From positions 13,379 through 77,378 of the forward strand of contig NZ_JBGFGP010000151.1 of NCBI RefSeq assembly GCF_041224545.1: a stretch of 64,000 nt of DNA, in the 5' to 3' direction. Shown here piece after piece: positions 25,445 through 35,544 of the stretch. Made by a program: the position numbers and the translations under genes. The DNA comes from Sedimentitalea sp041224545. GTDB lineage: Bacteria; Pseudomonadota; Alphaproteobacteria; Rhodobacterales; Rhodobacteraceae. How positions within the stretch are numbered: position 1 is the stretch's first letter; each line of letters opens with the position of its first letter. A model generated the notes under the pieces. The model saw nothing but the letters and a program-made list of their open reading frames with translations, had not been told where the DNA came from and did no database searches.

Positions 25445-28400
25445 TTAGTCTTGCACGTCGGCGGTCAGATCGGTCACGATCCTCTCGATCCGGGTCAGCC
25501 ATTCGCCTTTTTGCGCGTCCACATGCGCCATCATCGCCTTGATGAAGGCAATCTGGTCCCTGATGGAAGCGGTCTGGCGGAAGGATCCGCCTCTCCGCCA
25601 CGCGCGATCGAGCCAAAACCGGATTTCCGTCTCGGCCTTGGTATCCGCGCGCTCCGGGTCCAGCAATCCGCGCAGGACATCGGTCTGCGGCCGCACGATG
25701 CCGTTCCAGAAGCTCGGCTCCAGACGTTCCTGCACACCGCTCTCCGCAGCCAGCCGGTCGAGCCAGACCGCGGCAGAGCGGACCGTCTGATCGGTGTAGG
25801 TCTCGTCCAGCGCGCTCAGGATCACCACACCCGTCAGCCAGTTGATACCGGCGTAAAGATTGATGCGCTCGGAATCGTCGGCAAGCGATTTGAGCAGCGC
25901 CGCATGGTAATTCTCGGTCATGCGTTTCAACGTCTTGACGCGTGTGGCGCCGGTGTCTGACAAGGCCTGACATTTCAAGGCAGCTCCCCGCAGGCACAGC
26001 CGGTACGCGGAGGGTTCTCCGCCCGACAACGCGTCAAGCTGATCATAGCTCGCCAGCGCCTCCTTGACGGCGGCGCGCACGCGCCGGGCGGCGGCGGTTC
26101 TGTCCTTGCGGGTTTCGCAGGCACGCCACGCACGGCTGGCCTGCCGCACACCGAGATCGACCAGCCGGTGCTTGGCATCAAGCGAGCCGGGCCGCCCGGT
26201 GGCCCGCATCGCCTTGTCGAGATAGCTGATCGCCGTATCAAAGGCGTTGAGACGCGAATAGGCCTTGCCCATCTCGGCACGCCACGCACCGTCCGTTTCC
26301 CAGTCAGGCTTGGCACTGAGTTCGATATCGACCAGCTGCGCCATCAGCGCAGCGCGCCCCTGTCGTGTCGAGCCGGCCTTTTCCGCGATATTCCGCGCCG
26401 CCTTGGTCGCCTGATCGGCCGAGTAATAGCGCGTCTGCGGTGCTTCGCCGGTCTCCGCGGCGATGTCACGGAAACGATAATCGGGATCGCCGTAACATTG
26501 GTATGCGCCCCAGGTATTGGTCTCTGGATATGCCTGGAACACCTGTTCCCGCGCTAGATGGACCGACTTGCCAAACGTATGCCCCGCAAGCATCGCGGTA
26601 TAGAAACTGCGCGCGAACTGCTTGGCCGCGTCGTCGTCCACCTCCCAACCCGCGGCGATCACCGCGCGCACACCGCGCTCGACAAACGCCACCGAGAGGC
26701 TGGCTGCGATCTCGTTGACCTCGGTTCCCACATGCCCGAGATGGCAGCAATTCATGAACACGAATTCAGGCACGTAACGCATCTGGTTGATTTCGGAAAC
26801 CGTGAGAAACAAATCCTTGCCGAGCACCATGCCCGTCCGCGCAAAACGGTCGGATTGATAGACCCCGTGCCCCGCCAGATGAATGAGCTTGGCGGGTCTC
26901 AGGATCATTTCCTTGATAACCTCGACTCCCTTTTGGGGCTGATCGAGGTAAGTCGTTTTCCAATCCGCCTTTTCCAGGAGTTCCTTGACGATCCGGGCCT
27001 CTTCCTGCGCCCCCACGAGCGCCGGCAGATCGCTCTTCGGGTCGCCGACGACCAGCGCGCTGGATTCACCGGGGCGTGGCACTTTGGGTCCGGACGTGAT
27101 CAGCCGTCGGATCACCGGCGCGCGCACGACCAGCGGCCCGGTTTCACGGTTCTGGACAGTGTCCTCCGCAGGCCGGACGCCGGTGAATTCATAGCGCTTG
27201 AAATCATCCTCCATCAGTTCCCAGGGATATGCCGCCGTCTGCTTGTCGAGGATCAGCATGATGTTCTCGTTGTTCCGGGCAAAAGACTTCATGTCGCCCG
27301 GAACAAGCAATTCGAACAGCAGCCTGCCTACATCCCGGTTGCTCGTGGTGCCGTCCGTTCGCTGGGTCAACAACTGTTGCAGCACATGGGGCTGATAGGC
27401 CGACGTCAGAAAATCAGCGCGTGAATTGTCGCTGATCGCGGTAAAGCTGAGATCGAGATTGGCAGACCCCCTGGCGTCACCCGCGTCGTTCTGTGCGGTC
27501 ACCGTGATCCGCTTCCACCAGTCCCGCTGCATGCCGTAATGCGTGCGCACGCGTGCATCCCGCACCGTGCGAATTTCACCATCGAAAGCGAACACATCGC
27601 CCATGCGCCCCATTGACTGCACATAATCCAGCGCGCTTGCGGCCTGAAACGCCGTATCGTCGAACAGTTCGACGAACTCCAGATGTTCGATGGGCGTCTC
27701 TCCAAGCGCCTCGTTTGCCTCGGCCACGGCCTGAAGGATCGCCTCGACGCTCTGTTGTATCGTGATATTCGCGCCCATGTGGCCGATCAGCAAGGTCGAC
27801 AGGCCAAGCGGTGCGAGCGCCGCGTTGCCCGCAGGAGACGATTCCTTGCGGCGCTCGCGCGTCACCAACCCGTAGCGCAGGACCGCTTGCCGGAACGTGT
27901 CCTTCAACTTGCCGGGCGTAAGCGAACCATAGGTCCCCAGGCCGACCACGACCGCACCCTGCGGCGCCCGATCCTCGCGCAGGATCACCTCGCAGGTTTC
28001 AAGTTCGCCGGGATAGAGACCGAGATTGCGCACATTCGTCAGGGTGTAATCCAGACATTCATCAAGCGCCTTTTCCGCACCCATCATCGGATCGTCGATA
28101 TGGTGTCCCACGGCGACCGGATAACTTGCAAACCGCAGGTTGCCATGGCGTACCGACACCTTGGTCGTGCTCACCTGTCTGGCAACAGTCGTTGGCGCGG
28201 CGCCGCTGCCCCCCAAGAAATCATCGATGATATCCTGGTGATCCGGGAACAGCTCGATCGGCTTGTCCACAACCGGGGTCGGGGTCGTGTCGGCGGTGCG
28301 GCTGGTCCTCGGCTTGTGCTGTGACAGGCGCGCGGTCGTACCGGTCTGCAAGAGGTCCAGATAGGCGGGAAAGGCCTCGCGGGTCCGCGGCAAGTCGCCA

Positions 28401-30862
28401 TGGATTGCATCAACGTACCATTTCGGTATGCCATCGGGAATTCCGGTTGCCCATGTAACGGTGCCATCGCCCTCGGGGGTTGCAAAGAACTTGATGCGGT
28501 CCTTGCCCTTGGCAGACGGGTCCAGCCGCACCGATGAGATGGTGTTTTCCTTTCCCAGTCCCGCCACGTAGCAGGTCAGTTCCGGGTCGAGCTGGTGAGC
28601 GTCCAGCACCTTGCGGCCCGTCCGCGCGATCTTGAGTGCATCGCTGGTCGGCTTGACCCAGTCCGCGCCGTACAGCGTGTGCATCTGATCCCAGAACTCA
28701 TCGCTCAGGTAGCGGCCGTTGTCGTCGCTGGGCAACAGTTGCAAGGCCCCCGGCATTCCGGCAACGATGCTCAGCAATTCTCGCATGTCATGCTTGAAGT
28801 CGGCCACCTCCAGCTTGCGGATCGAACTGGCGCGTCCCAACAGCGTGTACATCATTGAAAACGCGCCGCCATTGGGCGTGCCGAGCATCACGAAACGGCT
28901 CTCCCGACGTTCCTTGATCCGGGTCCAGAGGTCGGGCCGGGCCTGGAACATCGCACGCACTACCAGCCCGCCCATCGAATGGGCAAGAAACCGGATCGGC
29001 CGGGATGTCCGGTTCAACTCCGCCTCGACCAACAGGGCCAGCTTGCGCGCCGCGTCCGCGTGGCCCTGCTCCAGGATCGAAAGCCGCCAGTCATAGTCAA
29101 AGGGCACGACCTTGTGGCTGCGCGACAGGTAGCGGCAGAGATCCCAGTAATAGGTCTTGATCGGGTTGGTCGAACGGACCTTGTCTCTGTCGATTCTGAT
29201 ACGGGCGAGGCCGCCAAACGCAATCTGCAGCGGGTTTGTCCAGATCCAGTCCTTGTCCTGTGACAGGTGGCTGCCCAGGATGCCGGGCAGGACGAAACAG
29301 ACCGGATCATTGGCGCTGCCGCGTGTTTCCAGTTCCGGGAAACGCTCCTCGGGAGGAATCTCGCCCGATACGACGCCGCGCGATCCCGGCAAGACAAGAA
29401 AACCACCATCATCTTCAATTGCCGCGCCGACGATCTCTCGCCGCGAGTCGGGATTGTAGAAATAGCTGAAATGGGACACGTCCGGCCCCTTGACCAGATA
29501 GGGTTTAATCAACGCCCCGCGCGCGCCCCCGCGTGTCATGGATTCGGTATCGACCACGAAATCATGATCCGCACGAAAGAACAGGTCGGCGGCAAACACA
29601 CCGAGACGGCGCAAGACACCGGCCCCTTCGGTATCGCCTGCGATCACGCGCAGGCCGTTGGCATAGATCACGTCCGGCCGGTTCAGCATCCGCGTCAGCG
29701 GACTCGTCGGCATCATCGCTTCAAGACCCGGCAGCGTCGCGGGATCCGCCTTGGTCCGGATAAAGGCCAGCAGGAAGGATTTCAGCAGATCGGCGGCACC
29801 GGTCCGTCGCAACACCGGGATCAGTTCAAACACGTTCAGCGCAACCGAAAGATATCGGTCGAGCCGCTGCGACGCCAATGTCGTACCAGCCATCGGACCG
29901 GCAACCCGGATCACACGATTGACCTCGGGCGCCTTGTCCGCCAGAGCCTTGTTCAGCGCTTCAAGCTCCTTCATCTGCCCCGTCCGGTCAGGAAACAGCT
30001 TGAAAATCGCCATGTCCGTACCATCTATTGCGCCGGTCTTGTCGATATCCTCGCGCGCCGCGCGGCTGATCAATTCACAAACCATACCGCCGCGCGAATG
30101 CGACATCAGGCTGATCTTTGCGCCCCTGGGCAGCGCATCAACCAGATCGATGGCGTTCTTGACCGGGCTTTCCGTGACAGAGGCATGTTCCAACGCGTAG
30201 ATGCCGCCGGGATAGGCAGATTGCAGTGGCTGCCACACCTCCTCGGCCGGTGCGATGGCCAGTTCCCCAAAGCTGCCCTGCGTGCTTGAGAAGGTGCCAT
30301 GCACCAGGATCAGGATCTTCTGGTCCGTGGGTATATCCTCGGCTTTGACGGTCTTCAGATCGATGGTGCCCAGACCATTCACCACCTTGCGGTCGCACCG
30401 GTAAAATCCGGGTGTGATCGAATCTTCGATCTTGCGGGCAAGCGCCTGCGCCGATAGCTTTCCGGCTTGGCCCACCGGATCGCCGCGCAACAGGCGAACG
30501 GCGCGAACCAGGTATTTGCCGACACCCCTGCTCTGTCCGGCTGCATCGGTAAAGACCAGTTCCCGCGGAATCGCGAGGGCGGCATCGTCGCCTGAACGGT
30601 TGGCCGGAGACTGAAAATCGCTGGCCGCCATCTCGACCGACTGCCACAGCTTCAAGCCGTCACCGAATTCGATTTCCAGGATGTCGGTCGGTTCGGTATC
30701 GGGCACCGCAAAGGTATCCGTGCCATCGCCCGCGCCACGCCCGACGCTGACATGCCCGGCGGCGATTATCCTGCCCGTCATCACCCCCGACAGATGCTCG
30801 GGCCAGACGACCTCTTCCTGAGGAAGCGTAACACGTTGGCCCGGCAAAAAAATCCTGGACAT
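25445..30862 (-). CDS. Giant protein with two serine-hydrolase domains and a CHAT caspase-like protease
   Basis: A single 1805-residue cytoplasmic protein with AAGGAGGAA before its ATG. Domains from N-terminus: an unassigned beta-rich lead (1-175); alpha/beta hydrolase 1 (~180-475) with VHGTF at 187-191, nucleophile Ser256 in SHSRG, candidate acids Asp434/Asp438 and His464; an LCAT-like hydrolase 2 (~520-840) with PGILGS, nucleophile Ser629 in AHSMGG, Asp799 in GDGTV and His821; a macrodomain-like or aminopeptidase-N-like segment (~900-1090); a beta region; a CHAT peptidase (~1265-1465) with His1332 in LAGHG and Cys1373 in NCCHLG; and a helical TPR-like C-terminus (~1480-1805). All three catalytic sites look intact. 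Substrates are unknown; CHAT proteases often act in programmed death or phage defence. Confidence 0.85.
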   Translation of the reverse strand: MSRIFLPGQRVTLPQEEVVWPEHLSGVMTGRIIAAGHVSVGRGAGDGTDTFAVPDTEPTDILEIEFGDGLKLWQSVEMAASDFQSPANRSGDDAALAIPRELVFTDAAGQSRGVGKYLVRAVRLLRGDPVGQAGKLSAQALARKIEDSITPGFYRCDRKVVNGLGTIDLKTVKAEDIPTDQKILILVHGTFSSTQGSFGELAIAPAEEVWQPLQSAYPGGIYALEHASVTESPVKNAIDLVDALPRGAKISLMSHSRGGMVCELISRAAREDIDKTGAIDGTDMAIFKLFPDRTGQMKELEALNKALADKAPEVNRVIRVAGPMAGTTLASQRLDRYLSVALNVFELIPVLRRTGAADLLKSFLLAFIRTKADPATLPGLEAMMPTSPLTRMLNRPDVIYANGLRVIAGDTEGAGVLRRLGVFAADLFFRADHDFVVDTESMTRGGARGALIKPYLVKGPDVSHFSYFYNPDSRREIVGAAIEDDGGFLVLPGSRGVVSGEIPPEERFPELETRGSANDPVCFVLPGILGSHLSQDKDWIWTNPLQIAFGGLARIRIDRDKVRSTNPIKTYYWDLCRYLSRSHKVVPFDYDWRLSILEQGHADAARKLALLVEAELNRTSRPIRFLAHSMGGLVVRAMFQARPDLWTRIKERRESRFVMLGTPNGGAFSMMYTLLGRASSIRKLEVADFKHDMRELLSIVAGMPGALQLLPSDDNGRYLSDEFWDQMHTLYGADWVKPTSDALKIARTGRKVLDAHQLDPELTCYVAGLGKENTISSVRLDPSAKGKDRIKFFATPEGDGTVTWATGIPDGIPKWYVDAIHGDLPRTREAFPAYLDLLQTGTTARLSQHKPRTSRTADTTPTPVVDKPIELFPDHQDIIDDFLGGSGAAPTTVARQVSTTKVSVRHGNLRFASYPVAVGHHIDDPMMGAEKALDECLDYTLTNVRNLGLYPGELETCEVILREDRAPQGAVVVGLGTYGSLTPGKLKDTFRQAVLRYGLVTRERRKESSPAGNAALAPLGLSTLLIGHMGANITIQQSVEAILQAVAEANEALGETPIEHLEFVELFDDTAFQAASALDYVQSMGRMGDVFAFDGEIRTVRDARVRTHYGMQRDWWKRITVTAQNDAGDARGSANLDLSFTAISDNSRADFLTSAYQPHVLQQLLTQRTDGTTSNRDVGRLLFELLVPGDMKSFARNNENIMLILDKQTAAYPWELMEDDFKRYEFTGVRPAEDTVQNRETGPLVVRAPVIRRLITSGPKVPRPGESSALVVGDPKSDLPALVGAQEEARIVKELLEKADWKTTYLDQPQKGVEVIKEMILRPAKLIHLAGHGVYQSDRFARTGMVLGKDLFLTVSEINQMRYVPEFVFMNCCHLGHVGTEVNEIAASLSVAFVERGVRAVIAAGWEVDDDAAKQFARSFYTAMLAGHTFGKSVHLAREQVFQAYPETNTWGAYQCYGDPDYRFRDIAAETGEAPQTRYYSADQATKAARNIAEKAGSTRQGRAALMAQLVDIELSAKPDWETDGAWRAEMGKAYSRLNAFDTAISYLDKAMRATGRPGSLDAKHRLVDLGVRQASRAWRACETRKDRTAAARRVRAAVKEALASYDQLDALSGGEPSAYRLCLRGAALKCQALSDTGATRVKTLKRMTENYHAALLKSLADDSERINLYAGINWLTGVVILSALDETYTDQTVRSAAVWLDRLAAESGVQERLEPSFWNGIVRPQTDVLRGLLDPERADTKAETEIRFWLDRAWRRGGSFRQTASIRDQIAFIKAMMAHVDAQKGEWLTRIERIVTDLTADVQD

Positions 30863-31169
30863 AATATTCCTCCTTGTCGGCCCTCAAATAGCGGCCGTGG
30901 AAATGTTTAAAATGAATGGTCAACTCTACTCATGGTGGCGAGCTTGCGTCAAATGCGACCGGCTTTAACCCCCTTTATTGCAACCTCGGCCACCCTTCCA
31001 TACGGCGAAGAATAACGTCGAAACAGCATCTTGCCTGTGACTCATCGGACAACATGGCCTGCGGGGAATGCCCTTGCCGGTTCCAGCATGTGAGGTAAGT
31101 GTCTAATCTTCCGAAAAATCTGATTCGCGCTTCGCACGAACACATGCTGAAAAAAGGACCCTGCGCCCC
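30863..31169. other. Divergent intergenic region between the CHAT gene and the efflux operon
   Basis: 307 bases with no supported gene. It must hold the promoters of both flanking genes. The CHAT ribosome site (AAGGAGGAA on the minus strand) is at its left edge. Near 30915 the minus strand has a -35-like TTGACC followed by AT-rich sequence but no convincing -10, so I do not assign a promoter. No strong hairpin or palindrome was seen. Confidence 0.6.
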
Positions 31170-32309
31170 ATGCCTCTCACCCACGTCGTCCGGTCCTGTC
31201 TTTTGGTTTGCGTCATGGCGATCCCCCTGCTGGGGCAGACCGCGATTGCACAGGAAGAGGCTGCGGCCCCCAAGGTGTCCATCGCCGCGGCCTACACCAA
31301 AGAGATCATCGACGAGGCGACCTTTATCGGCGAGGGCGAGGCGATCGATCAGGTCGATATCGTTGCGCGGGTCAGCGGGTTCGTCGAAGCGGTTCTTGTG
31401 GACGACGGGGCAATTGTCGAAAAGAATGACATCCTTTTCCAGATCGAAACCGACAGCTATTCTGCAACGCTTGCCGCACGACAAGCCGATCTGGCCAAGG
31501 CCCAAGCCGACCTGGAACTGGCAGGGATCGAATATCGCCGCAAGTCCGAGCTTCTCGAACGCGGGTCGGCCCCGGAATCGGAACGCGACATCGCACGCGC
31601 CAATGAACTGGGGGCCGAGGCGGCGGTGCAGGCCGCACAGGCCGCAATCCGGCAGGCCCAGCTCGAACTGAGCTATACCGAGATTCGCGCCCCGTTTTCC
31701 GGTCGCCTGGGTCGCCTGTCCGTCAGCGAAGGAGAGCTGATCAGCCCGTCGACTCCCTCGCTTGTCACTCTCGTGCGCGAAGCGCCGATCTATGTGCGCT
31801 TTTCGCTGAGCGAAAAACAACTCGCCGATGTACTGGAAGAACTTGAAATCGCTGCCGGTGAGCTGACCACGGCAGATGCCAGCCCCGCGGTACACGCTAC
31901 CCTTCCCAACGGCACGACCGTGGATGAGCCGGGCAAGGTGGTGTTTGTCGACAACCGCATTTCGCCGACCACCGGCACGATCGCAATGCTCGCCCGGTTT
32001 GAAAACAAGAGCAAGCAGATCATCGACGGGGCGTTCCTGCAAGTCCGGATCGAGGCTCCTGCGCCGACGCTGCGGCTTCTGGTGCCGCAGGCCGCCCTGC
32101 AACGCGATCAGCGCGGCGATTTCGTTCTGGTGGTGAATTCACAGCAAATGGTCGAACAGCGCTATATTGAAACCGGCGATCAGGTCGGCACCGAGATCGT
32201 CGTCAACGAAGGGCTGCGAGAGGGAGAGAGCGTGATTGTCGAAGGCCTGCAACGGGTGCGCCCCGGCGTGCAGGTCGATGCCATTCTTGCCGGCCAGCAG
32301 GAAGGGTAA
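31170..32309 (+). CDS. RND efflux periplasmic adaptor (membrane-fusion protein)
   Basis: A 379-residue HlyD/AcrA-type adaptor. A signal peptide covers ~1-27 (cleavage near AIAQEE). Then come a barrel-sandwich (lipoyl-like) half, a coiled-coil hairpin (~95-150, with repeated QADLAKAQADLELA-type heptads), the second lipoyl half (YTEIRAPFSGRLG), and beta-barrel and membrane-proximal domains. It links the RND pump to an outer-membrane channel. The stop is six bases before the pump gene. No TolC-type gene is adjacent. Confidence 0.93.
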   Translation: MPLTHVVRSCLLVCVMAIPLLGQTAIAQEEAAAPKVSIAAAYTKEIIDEATFIGEGEAIDQVDIVARVSGFVEAVLVDDGAIVEKNDILFQIETDSYSATLAARQADLAKAQADLELAGIEYRRKSELLERGSAPESERDIARANELGAEAAVQAAQAAIRQAQLELSYTEIRAPFSGRLGRLSVSEGELISPSTPSLVTLVREAPIYVRFSLSEKQLADVLEELEIAAGELTTADASPAVHATLPNGTTVDEPGKVVFVDNRISPTTGTIAMLARFENKSKQIIDGAFLQVRIEAPAPTLRLLVPQAALQRDQRGDFVLVVNSQQMVEQRYIETGDQVGTEIVVNEGLREGESVIVEGLQRVRPGVQVDAILAGQQEG

Positions 32310-32315
32310 GACATC

Positions 32316-35300
32316 GTGTTTTCTTCGATTTTCATCACCCGGCCAAAGATGGCCATGGTCATTTCGCTGGTCCTGACCATCATGGGCGGCATCGGGTATT
32401 TCGCCCTGCCCGTCGAACAGTTCCCAGACATCACGCCCCCGGTTGTCAGCGTCAATGCCTATTACACCGGGGCCGACGCGGAAACCGTCGAGAGCACCGT
32501 CGCCGCGCCCATCGAGGAGCAGGTGAACGGGGTCGACGACATGATGTACATGTCCTCGAACAGCACCGACTCCGGGTCATATTCGCTATCGGTGACATTC
32601 GAAGTGGGCACCGACGCGGATATTGCCTCGGTAAACGTGCAGAACCGCGTGGCGCAAGCCACCGCGAGCCTGCCCGCAGAAGTCACCGCATCCGGCGTCG
32701 TGACCCAGAAATCATCGACGAACATGTTGCTGGTTGCGGTGCTCACCTCGCCTCAGGCCACCTATGACGAGGTGTTTCTGTCCAACTACGCATCGATCAA
32801 TCTCAAGGATGCGCTGGCGCGGGTTCAGGGGGTCGGCAAGGCCGAAGTTCTGACCGATTTCGAATATGCCATGCGCATGTGGATGGATCCCGATCACATG
32901 GCCAGCCTCGGCATCACGCCGGGTGATCTGATCCAGGCGATCCGTGAACAGAATATCGAGGTATCCGCCGGCCAGATCGGCACCCCTCCTGTGCCCAGCG
33001 GGCAACAATTCCAGTACACGATCAAATCCAAGGGCCGTCTGTCGACGGTAGAGGAGTTTGAAAACATCGTGATCCGCACCGGAGAGGCCGGCGGCATCGT
33101 CCGTCTGCGCGATGTTGCAAGGGTCGAACTCGGCGCGAGCTACTACAACGCCTCGGGACGGTTCAACAACCAGGCCGCCACGGTGCTCGCCGTCTATCAG
33201 GCACCCGGCGCAAATGCGCTCGCCGTATCCGATCGGGTGCTGGCCGAGCTCGAGCGCCTGTCTGCCGGCTTTCCCGACGACGTGGAATACGAGGTCCCCT
33301 TCAACAGCACCAAGTTTGTCGAACAGTCGCTGAACGATGTGATCACGACGCTGATCCTGACTTTTGTGTTGGTGATGTCGGTTGTGTTCGTGTTTCTAGG
33401 CAATATCCGGGCCACGATCATCCCGGCGGTTGCGATCCCCGTGTCGCTGATCGGGACGTTTGCCATTCTCCTGTTCCTGGGCATGTCGCTCAACACGATT
33501 TCGCTGTTTGCGCTGGTACTGGCAATCGGCATCGTCGTGGATGACGCCATCGTCGTGGTCGAGAACGTGGAGCGCCTTATCGCGGACGAGGGGCTCAGCC
33601 CGGCAGAAGCCACCCGCAAGGCAATGGGACAGATCACAGGGCCGGTCATCGCCACCACGCTCGTCCTGCTGGCGGTCTTTGTTCCCGTCACCTTCATGCC
33701 CGGCATTACCGGTCGTCTGTATTCGCAATTCGCCATCACGATCTCGACTGCGGTTGTCATCTCGTCGATCAACGCGCTGACCCTGTCACCGGCGCTTTGC
33801 GCCCTCGTTCTCAGGTCCCGATCGGGGTCACCCACCGGCCTTCTCAGGCGGTTCGAACAGGGGATCGACGCAACACGCGGCGGTTATGTCGGTGTCGTGC
33901 GGCGACTGGTGCGGATGCCATTGATCGGGCTGGTGATCCTGGTCGCGCTGATCGTCGGCGCCGGCGGCCTGATGAAATCCCTGCCCGCCGGTTTCATTCC
34001 GGCCGAGGATAACGGCAATCTTTTTGTCGATGTGCAATTGCCGGATGCTGCAGCGCTGGAACGAACCGAACAGGTAACCGAACGCGTCAACAGCCAGATT
34101 TCACAATTGCCCGGTGTCGCCAACACGGTGCTGGTCAACGGCTTCAGCCTGCTCGGAGGATCCGGATCGAACGGCGCGATGATCATCGTCAACCTCGATC
34201 CCTGGGATGACCGCACCGCCCCCCAGCGCAGCGCAGCCAGCATATTGCAATCGATCCTGGGGATCGCCAACCAGGAGGCCAGCGCCAGCGTCATCGCCTT
34301 CAACCCGCCGCCGATCCCCGGCCTCGGGTTGAGCGCGGGTGTTGAAATGAAGGTACAGCAAACCGGTGGCGGCTCTGCCCAGGACTTGTCCGCAGCCCTC
34401 GGGTCACTGATCTACGCCGCGAACCAGCGGCCCGAAATCGCTCAGGCCTATACCACATTCCGCGCCAACGTGCCCAAGGTCTTTGTCGATCTGGACAGGG
34501 AAAAGGCCAAGACGCTCAACGTGCCCGTCAGCGAGGTCTTTCAGACCTTGCAGGCCTATATGGGGTCGTATTACGTGAACGATTTCAACCTGTTCGGTCG
34601 CGTCTACCAGGTCATGATCCAGGCCGAGGGCAGCTATCGCGACAAGGTCGAAGACATCAAGGCCCTGTATGCCCGTTCGACCACGGGCGACATGGTGCCG
34701 CTTGGCACGCTGATCGACGTTGAAAACGTACTGGGTCCGATCCTGCTCAATCGCTACAACATGTTCCGTGCGGCGACGGTCACGGCGGTCGAGGCACCGG
34801 GCCTGTCCACCGGAGACGCCATTCGCGTGCTTCAGGAAGAAGCCCTGACCGCCCTGCCCCCCGGGTTTTCCTATGAGTGGACCGGGACCGCGCAGCAGCA
34901 ATTGTCGTCCGCAGGAATGGTGGTTGTCATTCTCGCGATGGCGGTTGTCTTCGGCTATCTGTTCCTGGTGGCGCAATACGAAAGCTGGACGATGCCGGTC
35001 GGTATCCTGCTGTCGGTGACGGTGGCGCTGTTCGGGGCACTCGCGGCGGTCGCGATCGTGGGCAGCGACGTGAACCTGTACACGCAGATCGGTATGATCA
35101 TGTTGATCGGCCTGGCCTCGAAAAACGCGATCCTGATCGTCGAGTTCGCGATGGAGCGACGCGACGCCGGCATGAGCACGACCGAAGCCGCACTCGACGC
35201 TGCGGGCCAGCGTTTCCGCGCCGTGATGATGACGGCACTCTCGTTCCTGTTGGGCGTGGTGCCGCTGATGACCGCTTCTGGGGCGGGCGCCGCCAGCCAG

Positions 35301-35441
35301 AAGGCGATCGGATACGCAGTATTCGGCGGCATGCTCGCGGCAACGGTGATCGGCGTCGTCCTTGTGCCGGTGCTCTATGTCATCATGCAGAACCTGCGGG
35401 AATTCGTGAAAGGCCTTGCCGCGAAAGCATCAAGAACCTGA
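32316..35441 (+). CDS. RND-family multidrug efflux permease (HAE1 type)
   Basis: A 1041-residue inner-membrane proton antiporter of the AcrB family, with twelve expected membrane helices in two halves and large periplasmic loops. The proton-relay residues are visible: paired Asp in GIVVDDAIVVVENVERL near residue 405 and Lys in GLASKNAILIVEFA near residue 935. It begins with GTG. It forms an operon with the adaptor gene upstream. Drug range cannot be predicted. Confidence 0.95.
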   Translation: MFSSIFITRPKMAMVISLVLTIMGGIGYFALPVEQFPDITPPVVSVNAYYTGADAETVESTVAAPIEEQVNGVDDMMYMSSNSTDSGSYSLSVTFEVGTDADIASVNVQNRVAQATASLPAEVTASGVVTQKSSTNMLLVAVLTSPQATYDEVFLSNYASINLKDALARVQGVGKAEVLTDFEYAMRMWMDPDHMASLGITPGDLIQAIREQNIEVSAGQIGTPPVPSGQQFQYTIKSKGRLSTVEEFENIVIRTGEAGGIVRLRDVARVELGASYYNASGRFNNQAATVLAVYQAPGANALAVSDRVLAELERLSAGFPDDVEYEVPFNSTKFVEQSLNDVITTLILTFVLVMSVVFVFLGNIRATIIPAVAIPVSLIGTFAILLFLGMSLNTISLFALVLAIGIVVDDAIVVVENVERLIADEGLSPAEATRKAMGQITGPVIATTLVLLAVFVPVTFMPGITGRLYSQFAITISTAVVISSINALTLSPALCALVLRSRSGSPTGLLRRFEQGIDATRGGYVGVVRRLVRMPLIGLVILVALIVGAGGLMKSLPAGFIPAEDNGNLFVDVQLPDAAALERTEQVTERVNSQISQLPGVANTVLVNGFSLLGGSGSNGAMIIVNLDPWDDRTAPQRSAASILQSILGIANQEASASVIAFNPPPIPGLGLSAGVEMKVQQTGGGSAQDLSAALGSLIYAANQRPEIAQAYTTFRANVPKVFVDLDREKAKTLNVPVSEVFQTLQAYMGSYYVNDFNLFGRVYQVMIQAEGSYRDKVEDIKALYARSTTGDMVPLGTLIDVENVLGPILLNRYNMFRAATVTAVEAPGLSTGDAIRVLQEEALTALPPGFSYEWTGTAQQQLSSAGMVVVILAMAVVFGYLFLVAQYESWTMPVGILLSVTVALFGALAAVAIVGSDVNLYTQIGMIMLIGLASKNAILIVEFAMERRDAGMSTTEAALDAAGQRFRAVMMTALSFLLGVVPLMTASGAGAASQKAIGYAVFGGMLAATVIGVVLVPVLYVIMQNLREFVKGLAAKASRT

Positions 35442-35481
35442 GAACCGGTCGGCGACCGCCGCATTTCCCGGACAAGTTTAA

Positions 35482-35506
35482 CTGTTAGCACCCCCTTAAC
35501 CCGGCG
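35482..35506 (+). promoter_or_regulatory. CtrA-like element upstream of motB
   Basis: CTGTTAGC followed by TTAAC with a seven-base spacing between TTAG and TTAA, then CCGGCG. This resembles the TTAA-N7-TTAA(C) site of the cell-cycle regulator CtrA, and the same string CTGTTAGC-N6-TTAA-S-CCGGCG recurs before flgE. A further TTTAAC lies just upstream (35477-35482). Confidence 0.55.
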
Positions 35507-35544
35507 CCTGCTATTCCGGTGGCGGGTGAGAAAGGGTGGTGGAT

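Noticed and set aside
30880..30960. TTGACC and TTGACG motifs upstream of the CHAT gene as promoter candidates
   Set aside because: No -10 box at 16-18 bases from either; left unassigned.
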